A DNA stretch of 64,000 nt from UMGS1908 sp964432825 (GCA_964432825.1 CAYSOX010000002.1:55538-119537); one strand, 5' to 3'. Counted from the stretch's first letter, positions 16,067 to 25,410 are shown. Made by a program: numbers and translations. Notes: generated by a model not told the origin, from the sequence alone.

Positions 16067-18001
16067 ATGAAGATAAGGCTAAACGATGTGAGTGTGTCCT
16101 TTGGCGAAAACACCGTGTTGTCGCACATCAATTTTGAAATTAATGAGGGTGACAAGGTTGCATTAATTGGAAGAAATGGATGCGGAAAGTCCACCTTAAT
16201 TAAGGTGATAACAGGCGAACAAGATATAGACAAGGTGGAAGAGGGAACTCATATAAATAGAATTGAAAAAACGGGTTCGTTTAAAATTGGGCAAATCAAA
16301 CAGATTACCTTTGATGACGACAGCGCAACCCTAGAAGATGAGGTGCTAAAAGCATACTCATATATTTTTGATGTTAAAAATAAGATGGAAGAGTTGGAGC
16401 GAGTTCTTGAGTCGGGTGCTAGCGAAAAACAAATTGAAAAGTACACCAGACTTTGCGAAGACTTTGAACGGATTGGCGGGTATACATATAAAAAAGAATG
16501 CAACAAAGCCTTAAAAAACTTCGGATTTACCGAAGAGGAAAAACAAAAGAAAATTTCGGAATTTTCGGGCGGGCAACGAACAAAAATTGCTTTGATAAAA
16601 TTGCTTCTTTCAAAACCCGATGTTTTAGTTTTGGATGAGCCAACCAACCACTTGGATATTCTTGCAATTGAATGGCTGGAAAATTACCTATTAGAATATA
16701 AAAAAGCCGTGCTTGTTGTGTCTCACGACCGTGCATTTTTAGACAAATTCGTAAATGTGGTTTATGAAATTGAGCGTGGAAAAATGAAACGCTATGTTGG
16801 AAATTATACTAAATTTACCGAATTAAAAGAAGCGGAGTATCAAAAACAATTAAAGGAATACAATGAGTATAAGTCGGAAGTGGAGAGACTTCACTCGCTT
16901 GCCGATAGGTTTAGATATAAAGCCACCAAAGCCACCATGGCGCAAAGTAAATTAAAGCAAATAGACCGAATGGAGGTGGTTGAAAAGCCAGAAAGTGCCG
17001 ACGATAAAGCCTTTCACGGAAACACCGAACCACTAAGGGAAAGTTCAACCAGTGTATTAAAAGTGGATGAACTAAAAATTGGGTACACCAAACCTTTAAG
17101 TGAGGTCACTTTTAGAATAAACAAGGGTGACCGCTTGGGGGTTATTGGCGAAAATGGAACGGGTAAATCTACACTTTTAAAAACCATTATGGGCAAAGTT
17201 CAGCCACTTGGTGGGAAAATAACTTTTGGGACAAATTTAGATATTGAGTATTTCGACCAACAGACGGTCAGTGCCAATTTATCCGACCAAACAGTTTTTG
17301 ATAATTATTCGCATGAGTTTCCCGAACTTTCCATAACCGAAGCACGAACGGATTTGGGGTCGTTTATGTTTAGCGGAGACGATGTTTTTAAAACCATCAA
17401 AGAACTTTCGGGTGGCGAACGCGTACGGCTTGCACTTTGTAAGATTTTTAAAAAGCGTCCAAATTTTTTAATTTTGGATGAACCAACAAATCACCTAGAT
17501 ATAGTTGGCAAAGTTGCACTTGAAAATATGTTAACGAAATATAAAGGAACCATTCTTTTTGTTTCGCACGACCGTTATTTTGTAAAGAAAATTGCGACCA
17601 CATTACTCAGATTTTCGGGCGGAAAAGCGGAGTTTATTAAGTCCAACTATGAAGAATTAAAGGCGAAAGAATTGAGGGATGCTGTAGACCCTAAAGTATT
17701 AAAAGCAGAAACTATTGAAGAAATTAAAAATAAAGACATCGAACCCGAGGAAGAAAAACCAAAGGTTAATGAATATTTGTTAAATAAAGAACGCGCACGA
17801 AAGGAAGCCCGCGCAAAGCGAATAGAAAAAGAAATAAATGCCCTAGAAACAGAGATTTTAGTTTTGCAAGATGAATATAAAAATCCGCAAATATGTAGTG
17901 ATTTTAAAAAACTTATGGAGATTGAAACGGCAATTGTTAATCGCGAAACTAAAATTGAAAGTTTAACCGAAGAGTGGTTTGAATTAACCAGCGAAGAGTA
18001 G
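16067..18001 (+). CDS. ABC-F family ribosome-associated ATPase
   Basis: This 644-residue protein has two ATPase domains and no membrane segments. Domain 1 has GRNGCGKST (about 35-43), FSGGQ and VLVLDEPTNHLD; domain 2 has GENGTGKST (about 364-372), LSGGE and FLILDEPTNHLD. The linker between them is the ABC-F P-site tRNA interaction motif region, rich in charged helix (about 240-300), and a C-terminal coiled coil follows (about 565-640). ABC-F proteins act on ribosomes, either as translation factors (EttA/Uup/YdiF type) or in antibiotic protection; the layout resembles the YdiF/Uup type. There is no ribosome site and the mRNA looks leaderless. ttcA-like follows at 95 bp. Confidence 0.94.
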   Translation: MKIRLNDVSVSFGENTVLSHINFEINEGDKVALIGRNGCGKSTLIKVITGEQDIDKVEEGTHINRIEKTGSFKIGQIKQITFDDDSATLEDEVLKAYSYIFDVKNKMEELERVLESGASEKQIEKYTRLCEDFERIGGYTYKKECNKALKNFGFTEEEKQKKISEFSGGQRTKIALIKLLLSKPDVLVLDEPTNHLDILAIEWLENYLLEYKKAVLVVSHDRAFLDKFVNVVYEIERGKMKRYVGNYTKFTELKEAEYQKQLKEYNEYKSEVERLHSLADRFRYKATKATMAQSKLKQIDRMEVVEKPESADDKAFHGNTEPLRESSTSVLKVDELKIGYTKPLSEVTFRINKGDRLGVIGENGTGKSTLLKTIMGKVQPLGGKITFGTNLDIEYFDQQTVSANLSDQTVFDNYSHEFPELSITEARTDLGSFMFSGDDVFKTIKELSGGERVRLALCKIFKKRPNFLILDEPTNHLDIVGKVALENMLTKYKGTILFVSHDRYFVKKIATTLLRFSGGKAEFIKSNYEELKAKELRDAVDPKVLKAETIEEIKNKDIEPEEEKPKVNEYLLNKERARKEARAKRIEKEINALETEILVLQDEYKNPQICSDFKKLMEIETAIVNRETKIESLTEEWFELTSEE

Positions 18002-18096
18002 GTTAGAGGTTTTATGAACAAAAAATATGAGACAAAATGTAGACAAGTTATATTTTCACCTCGCAAAAATTACAAAAAAAGGAAAAATTAAAGATT

Positions 18097-18963
18097 ATGG
18101 CAAAAGAATTTACACGGTGTGGAGAGATAGAACACACCCTTCAAACGACCTATAGAAGAAAGATTTGGACACCTTTTGTTAAGGCGGTAAAAGATTTTAA
18201 CCTTGTGCAAAAGGATGATAAAATCGCCGTTTGCATTTCGGGTGGAAAGGATTCAATGCTTATGGCTAAACTTTTTCAGATGTTTCAAAGGATATCAAAT
18301 GTACCATTCGAAATTGTTTATCTTGTTATGAATCCGGGTTATAACGATGCAAATCTTAATCGTATTGTAGAAAATGCAAAAATTCTCGAAATTCCAATAA
18401 CCGTTTTTAACACTAAAATATTTGATGCTACTGTTAAAATAGATAAAAACCCTTGCTATATTTGTGCAAGAATGCGAAGAGGATATTTGTATTCCGAAGC
18501 AAAAAAGTTGGGGTGTAACAAAATTGCACTTGGTCACCATTACACCGATGTTATAGAAACCACGCTTATGAGTATGTTGCATGGCGGACAAATTCAAGGG
18601 ATGTTGCCTCGTATAAAAAGTGCAAATTTTGAAGGTATGGAGTTAATCAGGCCTCTTTATTATGTGCATGAAGATGCAATAATCAATTGGAAAAATCGGA
18701 ACAATTTAGAGTTTATTGCGTGCGCTTGTCGGATGACCGAAAAAAATGAAGAACTTGGATATAATACGCCGTCAACACGCCAACAAATCAAATATTTAAT
18801 TAAAGAACTCAAAAAGACAAATGAGTTTGTTGAAGATAATATTTTTATGAGTATGCAAAATGTCCAACTAGATACTTGCAGAGGTTGGAAGATTAAAGAT
18901 AAAAAGTTTTCGTTTATGGAGCGGTTTAATGAGTCTTCAGACGACACGCCAAAAAATTCTTAA
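18097..18963 (+). CDS. TtcA-type tRNA thiolation enzyme
   Basis: This 288-residue PP-loop ATPase has SGGKDSM near residues 48-54, the CYICARMRRG pair of cysteines near 125-128, and a third cysteine site in FIACACRM near 207-211. These are the features of TtcA, which uses a 4Fe-4S cluster and ATP to make 2-thiocytidine at tRNA position 32. Related TtuA-like enzymes thiolate other positions, so the exact site is an inference. The ribosome site is weak (AGGAAAAATTAAAGATT before ATG). It precedes mtaB by 28 bp, so the two tRNA-thiolating enzymes probably share a transcript. Confidence 0.88.
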   Translation: MAKEFTRCGEIEHTLQTTYRRKIWTPFVKAVKDFNLVQKDDKIAVCISGGKDSMLMAKLFQMFQRISNVPFEIVYLVMNPGYNDANLNRIVENAKILEIPITVFNTKIFDATVKIDKNPCYICARMRRGYLYSEAKKLGCNKIALGHHYTDVIETTLMSMLHGGQIQGMLPRIKSANFEGMELIRPLYYVHEDAIINWKNRNNLEFIACACRMTEKNEELGYNTPSTRQQIKYLIKELKKTNEFVEDNIFMSMQNVQLDTCRGWKIKDKKFSFMERFNESSDDTPKNS

Positions 18964-18991
18964 ATTTTAAAATACATTTTAAGGAGAAAAT

Positions 18992-20254
18992 ATGAAATAT
19001 TGTGTATACACCTTGGGTTGCAAGGTCAATTATTACGAAAGTGAAGCAATTGCAAGCAAACTAAAAGATTTTGGCGAAGTGACGCACTCATTAGAATTTG
19101 CTGATGTATACATAATCAATAGTTGTGCTGTTACAAATGAAGCCGAGCATAAATCTCGCGGGGTGATTGCAAAAATAAACAAATTAAACCCAAATGCAAA
19201 AATTTATGTTTTAGGTTGTTCGTCCGAACTTCACCGCGAAAGTTATTTGGGTCGGCAGAATGTGGAGGCGGTTTTCGGAACGGAAAATAAGCAATTGGTG
19301 TTGGATGTAATTTGCAAGGGGTTAAAGGGGGATTTTGTCCAACCAATTTCAAAAGAATATTTGGATAATGCAAAAATTTCGGGAGAGCGAATCCGTTCGT
19401 TTATAAAAATTCAAGATGGGTGCAACAACTTTTGTACCTATTGCATAATTCCCTACACTAGGGGAAGAGAAAGAAGTCGCGACCTTAAATCAATAGAACA
19501 AGAGTTAGGTGAGGTTGCAAAAAATTCAAAAGAAATAGTTTTAGTTGGCATTAACATCGCGGGCTACGGAAAAGATTTGAAGCCTCAAAAAACCTTGGTG
19601 GATGTGGTTAATTTATTTAAAAATTACCCCCAAATAAGGCTAAGATTTTCATCTTTTGAAATGGGTGTAATAACCGATGAATTACTTTCAACGCTTGCAA
19701 AAATGCCTAATTTTTGCCCGTTTTTTCACCTTGCATTGCAGTCGGGTGACGATGAAACACTTAAAAAAATGAACCGAAAGTATACAACAGAAGAATATCT
19801 TTTGGCGGTGCAAAAGATTAGAAAGTATTTTAAAGATGCAACAATTTCAACCGATATAATTGTTGGTTTTCCAACTGAAACAGAAGAACAATTTAACAAT
19901 AGTTTAAACTTTGTTAAAAAGTGCAATTTTGCATTTATGCACATCTTTCCATACAGCAAAAGAAGTGGAACGGTTGCTGAGCGTTTTGGAATTTTAAATG
20001 GCGAAATTGTAAAAAATAGGGTTCTGCGAATGAAAGAAGTAGAAAAAGATTTGAAGGCTAGATTTTTGCGGTTAAAACTCGGCAAAGAAGACGAAGTTTT
20101 GGTGGAAAATTATCAAAAAGGACTTTTAAAAGGCTTTACAAAAGGTTATGAAAAATGCTATATTAAAAGTGACAATCTAAGTTTGGTAAACCAAATTGTG
20201 AAGGTTAAAATAATAGAACCGTTTGCAGATGGCGTTAGGGCTGAAATAATATAG
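18992..20254 (+). CDS. mtaB: tRNA (t6A37) methylthiotransferase MtaB
   Basis: The 420 residues match the methylthiotransferase plan. The N-terminal UPF0004 domain has cluster cysteines in TLGCKVN (near 9), NSCAVTN (near 45) and VLGCSSE (near 76). The radical SAM motif CNNFCTYC is near residues 142-149, and a C-terminal TRAM domain follows from about 360. MtaB adds a methylthio group to N6-threonylcarbamoyladenosine at tRNA position 37. The usual NQYES after GCKV reads NYYES here. An AAGGAG ribosome site precedes the ATG. Confidence 0.95.
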   Translation: MKYCVYTLGCKVNYYESEAIASKLKDFGEVTHSLEFADVYIINSCAVTNEAEHKSRGVIAKINKLNPNAKIYVLGCSSELHRESYLGRQNVEAVFGTENKQLVLDVICKGLKGDFVQPISKEYLDNAKISGERIRSFIKIQDGCNNFCTYCIIPYTRGRERSRDLKSIEQELGEVAKNSKEIVLVGINIAGYGKDLKPQKTLVDVVNLFKNYPQIRLRFSSFEMGVITDELLSTLAKMPNFCPFFHLALQSGDDETLKKMNRKYTTEEYLLAVQKIRKYFKDATISTDIIVGFPTETEEQFNNSLNFVKKCNFAFMHIFPYSKRSGTVAERFGILNGEIVKNRVLRMKEVEKDLKARFLRLKLGKEDEVLVENYQKGLLKGFTKGYEKCYIKSDNLSLVNQIVKVKIIEPFADGVRAEII

Positions 20255-20597
20255 TCATTAATAATTAAAGAGAATTAGTGCAAATTTTACTAATGTGTAA
20301 ATTTTAAACTTTTAAGCAAGTTGGTACAACTTTTAATTTTAAACCCAGCCAGTTTAATATTTTAAACTTTTAAGCATAATTGTAATAAGTTTAAACTTTT
20401 AACTATTTTATTGCGAAATTTTTATACATTTAATCCCAATTAGCGTAATAATTTCAACTATTTAAGTAATTAGTACAAAACCTTTGAATTTTAACCTAAA
20501 TTAGTACAAAACCTTTAACTTTTAGGTTGTTTAACACAAACTTTTAAGCAAGTTTTGGTTCTAAACGAAGATGTTTTAATATTTTAAGGAGAAAAAT
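20255..20597. repeat. Degenerate AT-rich direct repeats
   Basis: The whole gap is made of loosely repeated phrases: 'ttttaaacttttaagcaagtt' variants several times and 'aattagtacaaaacctttraa' twice about 32 bp apart (near 20470 and 20504). No terminator or gene is evident; the HIT gene's AAGGAG site lies at the end. Confidence 0.5.
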
Positions 20598-20990
20598 ATG
20601 GATAAAGACTGCATTTTTTGTAAGATAATAAAGGGAGAAATTCCAAGTGCGAAAATTTATGAGGATGACCAGACTATGGCATTTTTAGATGTTTCAGCCG
20701 AAACTTTGGGACACACATTGGTTGTTAGTAAAACGCATACAAAAAACTTTGCTGAAACGCCGACCGAGGTTTTAAATAGCGTGATTTCAGTTGTTCAAAA
20801 AATCGCAAATCACTATTTAAAATGTGGGTTTGACGGCTTTAAAGTTGTCACCAATAATGGCGAAAGTTCGGGGCAATCGGTTATGCATTTGCATTTTCAC
20901 ATTTTGCCAAGTGTGAATAGTGAGAACACAAAGTTTTCTGGGTTAAAAAAAGAGGATTTAAAATCTGTTTGTGAAAGACTTAAGTTTTAG
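20598..20990 (+). CDS. HIT family nucleotide hydrolase (HinT-like)
   Basis: This 130-residue protein has the histidine triad HLHFHILP near residues 97-104, and the N-terminal CIFCKIIKGEIPS with two zinc-type cysteines typical of Hint proteins. Hint enzymes hydrolyse AMP from phosphoramidates such as adenosine 5'-monophosphoramidate and aminoacyl-adenylates. The length is normal. An AAGGAG ribosome site supports the start. Confidence 0.94.
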   Translation: MDKDCIFCKIIKGEIPSAKIYEDDQTMAFLDVSAETLGHTLVVSKTHTKNFAETPTEVLNSVISVVQKIANHYLKCGFDGFKVVTNNGESSGQSVMHLHFHILPSVNSENTKFSGLKKEDLKSVCERLKF

Positions 20991-21121
20991 GTAAAATTTT
21001 GGATATTATACAAAAGCCAGCAATTAGCCGGACTGATTTTGTATAGCGGTACGCTTAAAAATAAATTTGTGACAAAAAACATCAAAAATTGGAAAAATAT
21101 TGCTAAATCGCTGTGAAACCC

Positions 21122-21150
21122 TTGACAAATAATGGTTTGAGTGATAAAAT
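21122..21150 (+). promoter_or_regulatory. Promoter of rpsU
   Basis: TTGACA at 21122-21127, a 17-bp spacer and TAAAAT at 21145-21150. Confidence 0.75.
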
Positions 21151-21188
21151 ATCACAAGAATTTTACAAAAAGCGGGGTGAAAACAGTA

Positions 21189-21371
21189 ATGAGTACCGTA
21201 AAACTAGGTGAAAATGAATCTCTAGACAGTGCTATCAAGCGTTTTAAAAGAAAATGCCAAAAGGACGGCATTATCGGTGATATCCGTAAAAAAGAGGCTT
21301 ATGTTAAGCCAGGCGTTAAGAAGAAAATGAAATCAGAAGCCGCAAGAAAGAGAAACCGTAAGAACGGTTAA
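21189..21371 (+). CDS. rpsU: 30S ribosomal protein S21
   Basis: The ATG at 21189 gives a 60-residue protein starting MSTVKLGENESLDSAIKRFK and ending in a Lys/Arg tail (RKRNRKNG), the normal bS21 length. The open frame extends 16 codons upstream, but that start would lie inside the promoter. The ribosome site GGGGTGA is 8 nt before the ATG. S21 binds the 30S platform near the anti-Shine-Dalgarno and takes part in initiation. It is transcribed alone between its own promoter and terminator. Confidence 0.96.
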   Translation: MSTVKLGENESLDSAIKRFKRKCQKDGIIGDIRKKEAYVKPGVKKKMKSEAARKRNRKNG

Positions 21372-21379
21372 TTCAAATT

Positions 21380-21405
21380 AACTTCCCCCAAAAGGAAGTT
21401 TTTTT
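21380..21405 (+). terminator. Intrinsic terminator after rpsU
   Basis: AACTTCC pairs with GGAAGTT over a CCCAAAA loop, followed by a T run. Confidence 0.85.
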
Positions 21406-21472
21406 GTTATTAAAAACAAAACAAAAAGAACAAGAAAATAATATTGTGAATACAATATAAAAGGAGGAGTTT

Positions 21473-21913
21473 ATGTTAGATGTTAAAAAACCATGGATTA
21501 AACTTATTATATGGGTGTCTGCATTTGTAAGCCCAATAGTTTATGCATTAGTTGGCGGATTTATATTTTTAAGTGTAGAGGACGAAGAGTTAAGAGAGGA
21601 GAATAAAAAAGTTTTTAAAATAGGATTAATATTTTTATGTTGCTCAATTTTAATGTCTGTTTGGTCGCATATCTTAGGAATGGTTGAATACACCTATGGT
21701 TCGCACCGAGCATACACAGTGGCTTCAAATGTTGTTTCATTAATTAAGATTTTGTGCTTCGTTGCCTTTGGAATGGTTGCATTATTTAAAAAAACTGAAA
21801 AATGTTCGTGTTGTTGTGGACATTCGCATGAGTGCGGGGAGCATTCAAGCGAAGAAGATTTTGACGAAATGCATGATGATACACTAGACGGTTCAGACGA
21901 AGAAGAATTTTAA
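21473..21913 (+). CDS. Small membrane protein with Cys/His-rich acidic tail
   Basis: This 146-residue protein has three hydrophobic segments (about 12-34, 48-66 and 86-104). A short tail carries CSCCCGHSHECGEHSS near residues 111-126 and ends in a strongly acidic stretch. The Cys/His cluster suggests metal binding at the membrane surface, but I know no family for it. An AAGGAGG ribosome site and a small palindrome (ATATTGT/ACAATAT, 21441-21458) precede the start; the latter may be an operator or part of the promoter. Confidence 0.75.
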   Translation: MLDVKKPWIKLIIWVSAFVSPIVYALVGGFIFLSVEDEELREENKKVFKIGLIFLCCSILMSVWSHILGMVEYTYGSHRAYTVASNVVSLIKILCFVAFGMVALFKKTEKCSCCCGHSHECGEHSSEEDFDEMHDDTLDGSDEEEF

Positions 21914-21950
21914 TAAGATTACTTTTTAGAACAGATTTTCAAAATGTAAA

Positions 21951-22032
21951 AAATACAAGCAAAATAGCGAAGTGGAATTTTATTTGCCAAAGCAAAGTAA
22001 GATTCGCTTCAAATAGTTGCTTGTATTTTTTT
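21951..22032. terminator. Long bidirectional terminator hairpin
   Basis: AAATACAAGCAA (21951-21962) pairs with TTGCTTGTATTT (22017-22028), with nested AGCGAA/TTCGCT, and is followed by T on one strand and A/T on the other. It lies between convergent genes. Confidence 0.65.
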
Positions 22033-22196
22033 GTTAAAATTAAAAATTTTAAATAAAAACTATACATTTTTTACAACAAAACAATTTTATAAAATGTTAT
22101 ATAGCAATTTGATAAGCAGAAAAATTGCTAAGTTATTAAAATTTAAAAAGACAAAAATTTAAGTTTGGTTAAGATAAAAATACAATAATAAAAGCA

Positions 22197-23420
22197 TTAT
22201 ATCAAACCCACTGGTATCAAGGAGTGTTGTTCATTTATTGGATGAAGTTTATCTATTAGACATATTATCCCACCATTTTTAATATTTTTCCCCGTTTTTT
22301 CTAGAACTTTAAATTTTTCTATGTCTCGTTTATTTGGATTTGCTGAAAGTTTTACTTCAAGCGGTGTTATCCCCTCTTGGTCTTCAATTAAAATATCAAT
22401 TTCATTTTGGTCTATGTCTCTATAAAAGTATATATTTCTTTCGTACGAACTTAATGAATTTTTTATCATAAGTTGGTTCATTACAAAGTTTTCAAAGTAT
22501 GCACCTGCAAGTGCAGAAGATAACAAGGTTTGTTTTGATGGAATTTTTGCAAGAAATGAACATAATCCGCTGTCAAAAAAGTATAATTTTGGGGATTTTG
22601 TAAGTCTCTTTAACCCGTTGTTAAAATAAGGTTGAACTAAATATACAATGCCTATTCCTTGTAGTAGTGCTAGCCACTCTTTTGCTGTAGGTTCGGTAAT
22701 GTTTGATGCTGTTGCAAGGTTTGTATAGTTTACAATGGTTGCATTTTGAGTTGCACAAGCAGTTAAAAATTTCTTAAACTTTACGGCATCGGTAATTTTT
22801 CCCAGTTCAAAAACATCTTTCATTAAAAATGTATCCACATAAGATTTGAAATATTCATTTCGCATTTCCTCGGTATAACCAATGGTTTTAGGCATTCCAC
22901 CATTAAAAATATATTCGAACACTTCATTTAATTCTAGTGTTTTACAAAATGTTCGGTTTTTTAGTGTGTCAAAATTAAAGTCTGAAGGTAAATCATACAA
23001 GTTTTTACTAAATTCGCAGGGTGTAAGAGAATAAATATTCATAATTCCTACACGCCCAGCAAGGGATTCGGAAATGTTTTTCATAATTTTGTAACTTTGC
23101 GAACCGCTCAACCAAAATTCGCCCGCTTGTTGGTGATTATCCGCCATTAATTTAATATACGAAAATAGGTTTGGTGCATATTGTATTTCGTCAATTAAAA
23201 TAGGTGTAGGGTATTTTTGAAAAAATAATTTGGGGTCGTTGATTGCAAGGTCTCTATCATCCAAGTCGTCTAAAGTAACATATGTTCGGTTAAAATCTTG
23301 TGCAAAATGTTTTAGCATAGTCGTTTTCCCGACTTGTCGGGGTCCACACACAAGAACAACTTGAAACATTGAATTTAATAATTTAAATTTTTTTTCTGCT
23401 AGTCTATTAAGATAATCCAT
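22197..23420 (-). CDS. AAA-type ATPase with DUF4143 domain
   Basis: The 407 residues have Walker A CGPRQVGKTTML near 25-36, Walker B PILIDEIQ near 73-80 and a sensor-like WLSGSQS near 104. A winged-helix and DUF4143 nuclease-like domain follow (about 200-380), containing EVKLSANPN. The family is widespread in bacteria, often near mobile or defence genes, with no settled function. The CGGAGG ribosome site supports the start. It is convergent with the membrane protein and divergent from dcd. A broken relative lies at 53433. Confidence 0.9.
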   Translation of the reverse strand: MDYLNRLAEKKFKLLNSMFQVVLVCGPRQVGKTTMLKHFAQDFNRTYVTLDDLDDRDLAINDPKLFFQKYPTPILIDEIQYAPNLFSYIKLMADNHQQAGEFWLSGSQSYKIMKNISESLAGRVGIMNIYSLTPCEFSKNLYDLPSDFNFDTLKNRTFCKTLELNEVFEYIFNGGMPKTIGYTEEMRNEYFKSYVDTFLMKDVFELGKITDAVKFKKFLTACATQNATIVNYTNLATASNITEPTAKEWLALLQGIGIVYLVQPYFNNGLKRLTKSPKLYFFDSGLCSFLAKIPSKQTLLSSALAGAYFENFVMNQLMIKNSLSSYERNIYFYRDIDQNEIDILIEDQEGITPLEVKLSANPNKRDIEKFKVLEKTGKNIKNGGIICLIDKLHPINEQHSLIPVGLI

Positions 23421-23657
23421 AATTCCTCCGAGTAATCTAAAGTCGACTTTATTTTACTCGGATTGATTGTAAATGTCAACTTCATCTGTGCGGTTTTTTG
23501 TATTTTTATATAAAAGTTTGAAGGAAATGTTGATAGATGTCAGAGTTTTTTTGGTGTATAGGAATATACTGAAGTTAAGAAAGGGTGGGTTTTAATTTGA
23601 CAATATATGACAAAATATGTTACCTTTAATTGTGGAAAACTAAAGGAAGGTAATAAT

Positions 23658-24176
23658 ATGCTAACAGGAAAAGAAATTTTAAAAAATATTGATAATGGGA
23701 ATATAGTTATAAAGCCGTTTAACTTAAAACAGTTAAACCCAAATAGTTACAATATTACGCTTAATCGTGAATTATTGGTTTACGACTGTGATGTTTTAGA
23801 TATGAAGCAGGCAAATCCAACAAAAAAGATTATAATTCCAGACGAAGGTTTGGTTTTGGAACCAAATAAACTATATTTAGGGCGAACCAATGAATACACC
23901 GAAACACGAAATTTGGTTCCGTGTATAGACGGCAGAAGCAGTGTAGGAAGGTTGGGGCTTTTTATCCACGTAACTGCCGGTTTTGGCGATGTGGGGTTTA
24001 GAGGCACATGGACGCTTGAAATTCAGTGCATACAGCCTATCCGGATTTATCCTAATGTCGAAATTGGACAACTTCATTATGAGTTGGTGCAAGGTGAATG
24101 CACCGAATATAAAGGGAAATACCTAAACCAAGTAAATGCAACACCAAGTAAGTTCAACCAAGATTTTGATAATTAG
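23658..24176 (+). CDS. dcd: dCTP deaminase (Dcd/Dut family)
   Basis: The ATG at 23658 gives a 172-residue protein starting MLTGKEIL with an AAGGAAGG ribosome site; the upstream extension to 23607 lacks support. Family motifs are LNPNSYNITL near residues 25-34, GRSSVGRLGLFIHVTAGFGD near 99-118 and GTWTLEI near 122-128, whose Glu is the catalytic position. The enzyme deaminates dCTP to dUTP in thymidylate supply; a bifunctional deaminase/dUTPase is possible and cannot be excluded by eye. A copy of the MITE-like repeat follows the stop codon. Confidence 0.9.
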   Translation: MLTGKEILKNIDNGNIVIKPFNLKQLNPNSYNITLNRELLVYDCDVLDMKQANPTKKIIIPDEGLVLEPNKLYLGRTNEYTETRNLVPCIDGRSSVGRLGLFIHVTAGFGDVGFRGTWTLEIQCIQPIRIYPNVEIGQLHYELVQGECTEYKGKYLNQVNATPSKFNQDFDN

Positions 24177-24199
24177 TTCCGCCCCGCCGAATAGAAAGG

Positions 24200-24427
24200 T
24201 TCCGCTCGACATTTACCGGATGGGCGGAAGTGATTGTTCGTATCTTTGTTCATCTTTTCGGTAAAATTTAATATCCCGCCCGTCTAAACCGAACGGGCGG
24301 AACAAATTGTCCGTATCTTTGCTTGCCTTTTGAGTTAAAACGCCCAAAACAGAACCCCGACAGGGTAACCTAGTCGGGAGCCTGTGTTGGGTGTTTTATT
24401 CTCAAAATTCAAGCGAACCTACTGGAA
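24200..24427. mobile_element. MITE-like inverted-repeat element, copy B
   Basis: Inverted relative to the internal hairpin of copy A. It has two tandem left-end modules: hairpin TTCCGCTCG...GGGCGGAA at 24200-24229 with TCGTATCTTTGTTCATC after it, then CCGCCCG/CGGGCGG at 24276-24300 with CCGTATCTTTGCTTGCC. The long hairpin at 24337-24397 (AAAACGCCC...GGGTGTTTT) follows, then the end phrase TCAAAATTCAAGCG. A further partial copy with 'ccttttaattt' and 'caaatctactagg' lies at about 24485-24540. Confidence 0.6.
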
Positions 24428-24912
24428 AGTGTCACAGCGGGAGAAAAGTTTAAATGTTAAAGTTTTGATGCCCTATATTAAATTTTAGGGCAACCTATTC
24501 CTTTTAATTTCCCTCGAAAATTTAAACAAATCTACTAGGGTAATTTTCTATATATGGCAAGGTGGTGGTGATTTGTTTTTGAATATATAAAATTGCACCA
24601 CAAAATTGTGGTGCAATGTAGGGCGGTTTACAACCGCCCCCGCCGAACCTTAATTGTCACAAATGATTCAATATTCCGTTTAAACCAAAATATAATGAAC
24701 AATACCCACCGTTTGCAATGGAATATAAAATATAACCTTAAAAACCTATACAAAATATCTTGCAAACGATAAATTTTTGCCAAATTATATATTATTTATT
24801 GTTGCTTTCCGCTTTACAATTTTGTAATTAAGTCTTGTCTCAACCAGCACACTATTTCAATACCGCCAAAAGTAAAATTTACACTCTGAATTTATCGCAA
24901 AACTAAAAAAAT
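24428..24912. other. Intergenic region with palindromes
   Basis: No gene is seen. A perfect palindrome TTGCACCACAA/TTGTGGTGCAA (24593-24616) is followed by GGGCGGTT/AACCGCCC (24621-24639). This GC-rich pair resembles the REP-like hairpins common between genes in clostridia (recalled, not tested). The rest is plain AT-rich DNA. Confidence 0.5.
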
Positions 24913-25014
24913 TGAAATGTCAAACAATTTTTGTGAAAAGTCAAACAATTTTAAGCACAGTTTTGAAAAAAGTGTTTAAAGTCGTTTGACTTTTCAGTAA
25001 AAAAAAGATATTTT
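24913..25014 (+). promoter_or_regulatory. Promoter with three operator-like repeats
   Basis: TGAAATGTCAAAC (24913-24925) and TGAAAAGTCAAAC (24934-24946) are direct repeats 21 bp apart, both followed by AATTTT. An inverted copy GTTTGACTTTTCA lies at 24984-24996 and contains the -35 box TTGACT (24986-24991). A 17-bp spacer leads to TATTTT (25009-25014). The layout suggests a regulator binding the -35 region and two upstream sites. Confidence 0.6.
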
Positions 25015-25050
25015 TAATGTAAAGAATATTGTAGTGTAAGGAGGGGATAT

Positions 25051-25410
25051 ATGTATAAAGATAAGAGTGGGCGAGTTTGGTCAAGCGAAGAAATGTGTCA
25101 AAAAATTACGGAAATAAGATCGGATAATTATGAATTTACTTTATTGTTTGAAGATTATTCCGATTGTACGGGAGACAACTCAATATACGAAGATGATGCA
25201 TTTAAAGAATTTCAAAATTATAGGCAAAATAAAGACAAAATGACCGAAGAGGAGTATTTGCAAAGTGTGGCCAAAGCAAATAATTTATTTAAAAAGTTGA
25301 TTGAAAAGTTAGACCCTAAACATTTTACCATTTCAGAAGAGGGTTATGTTTCATTCAATTGGCCTAAAGTCGAAAAAAAGAGTACTTGCTACCATAAACA
25401 TTTTGATTAA
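25051..25410 (+). CDS. Hypothetical acidic protein
   Basis: A 119-residue soluble protein with no recognised domain. It has acidic patches (FEDYSDCTGDNSIYEDDAF), a Lys/Glu-rich helical middle and a C-terminal Cys/His end (STCYHKHFD). The ribosome site AAGGAGGGG is very strong. A gap of 44 bp separates it from the next gene, so both are probably expressed from the operator-bearing promoter upstream. Confidence 0.72.
   Translation: MYKDKSGRVWSSEEMCQKITEIRSDNYEFTLLFEDYSDCTGDNSIYEDDAFKEFQNYRQNKDKMTEEEYLQSVAKANNLFKKLIEKLDPKHFTISEEGYVSFNWPKVEKKSTCYHKHFD

Noticed and set aside
21141..21188. Longer N-terminus for ribosomal protein S21
   Set aside because: That start lies inside the -10 region of the gene's promoter; ATG 21189 gives the standard 60-residue protein.
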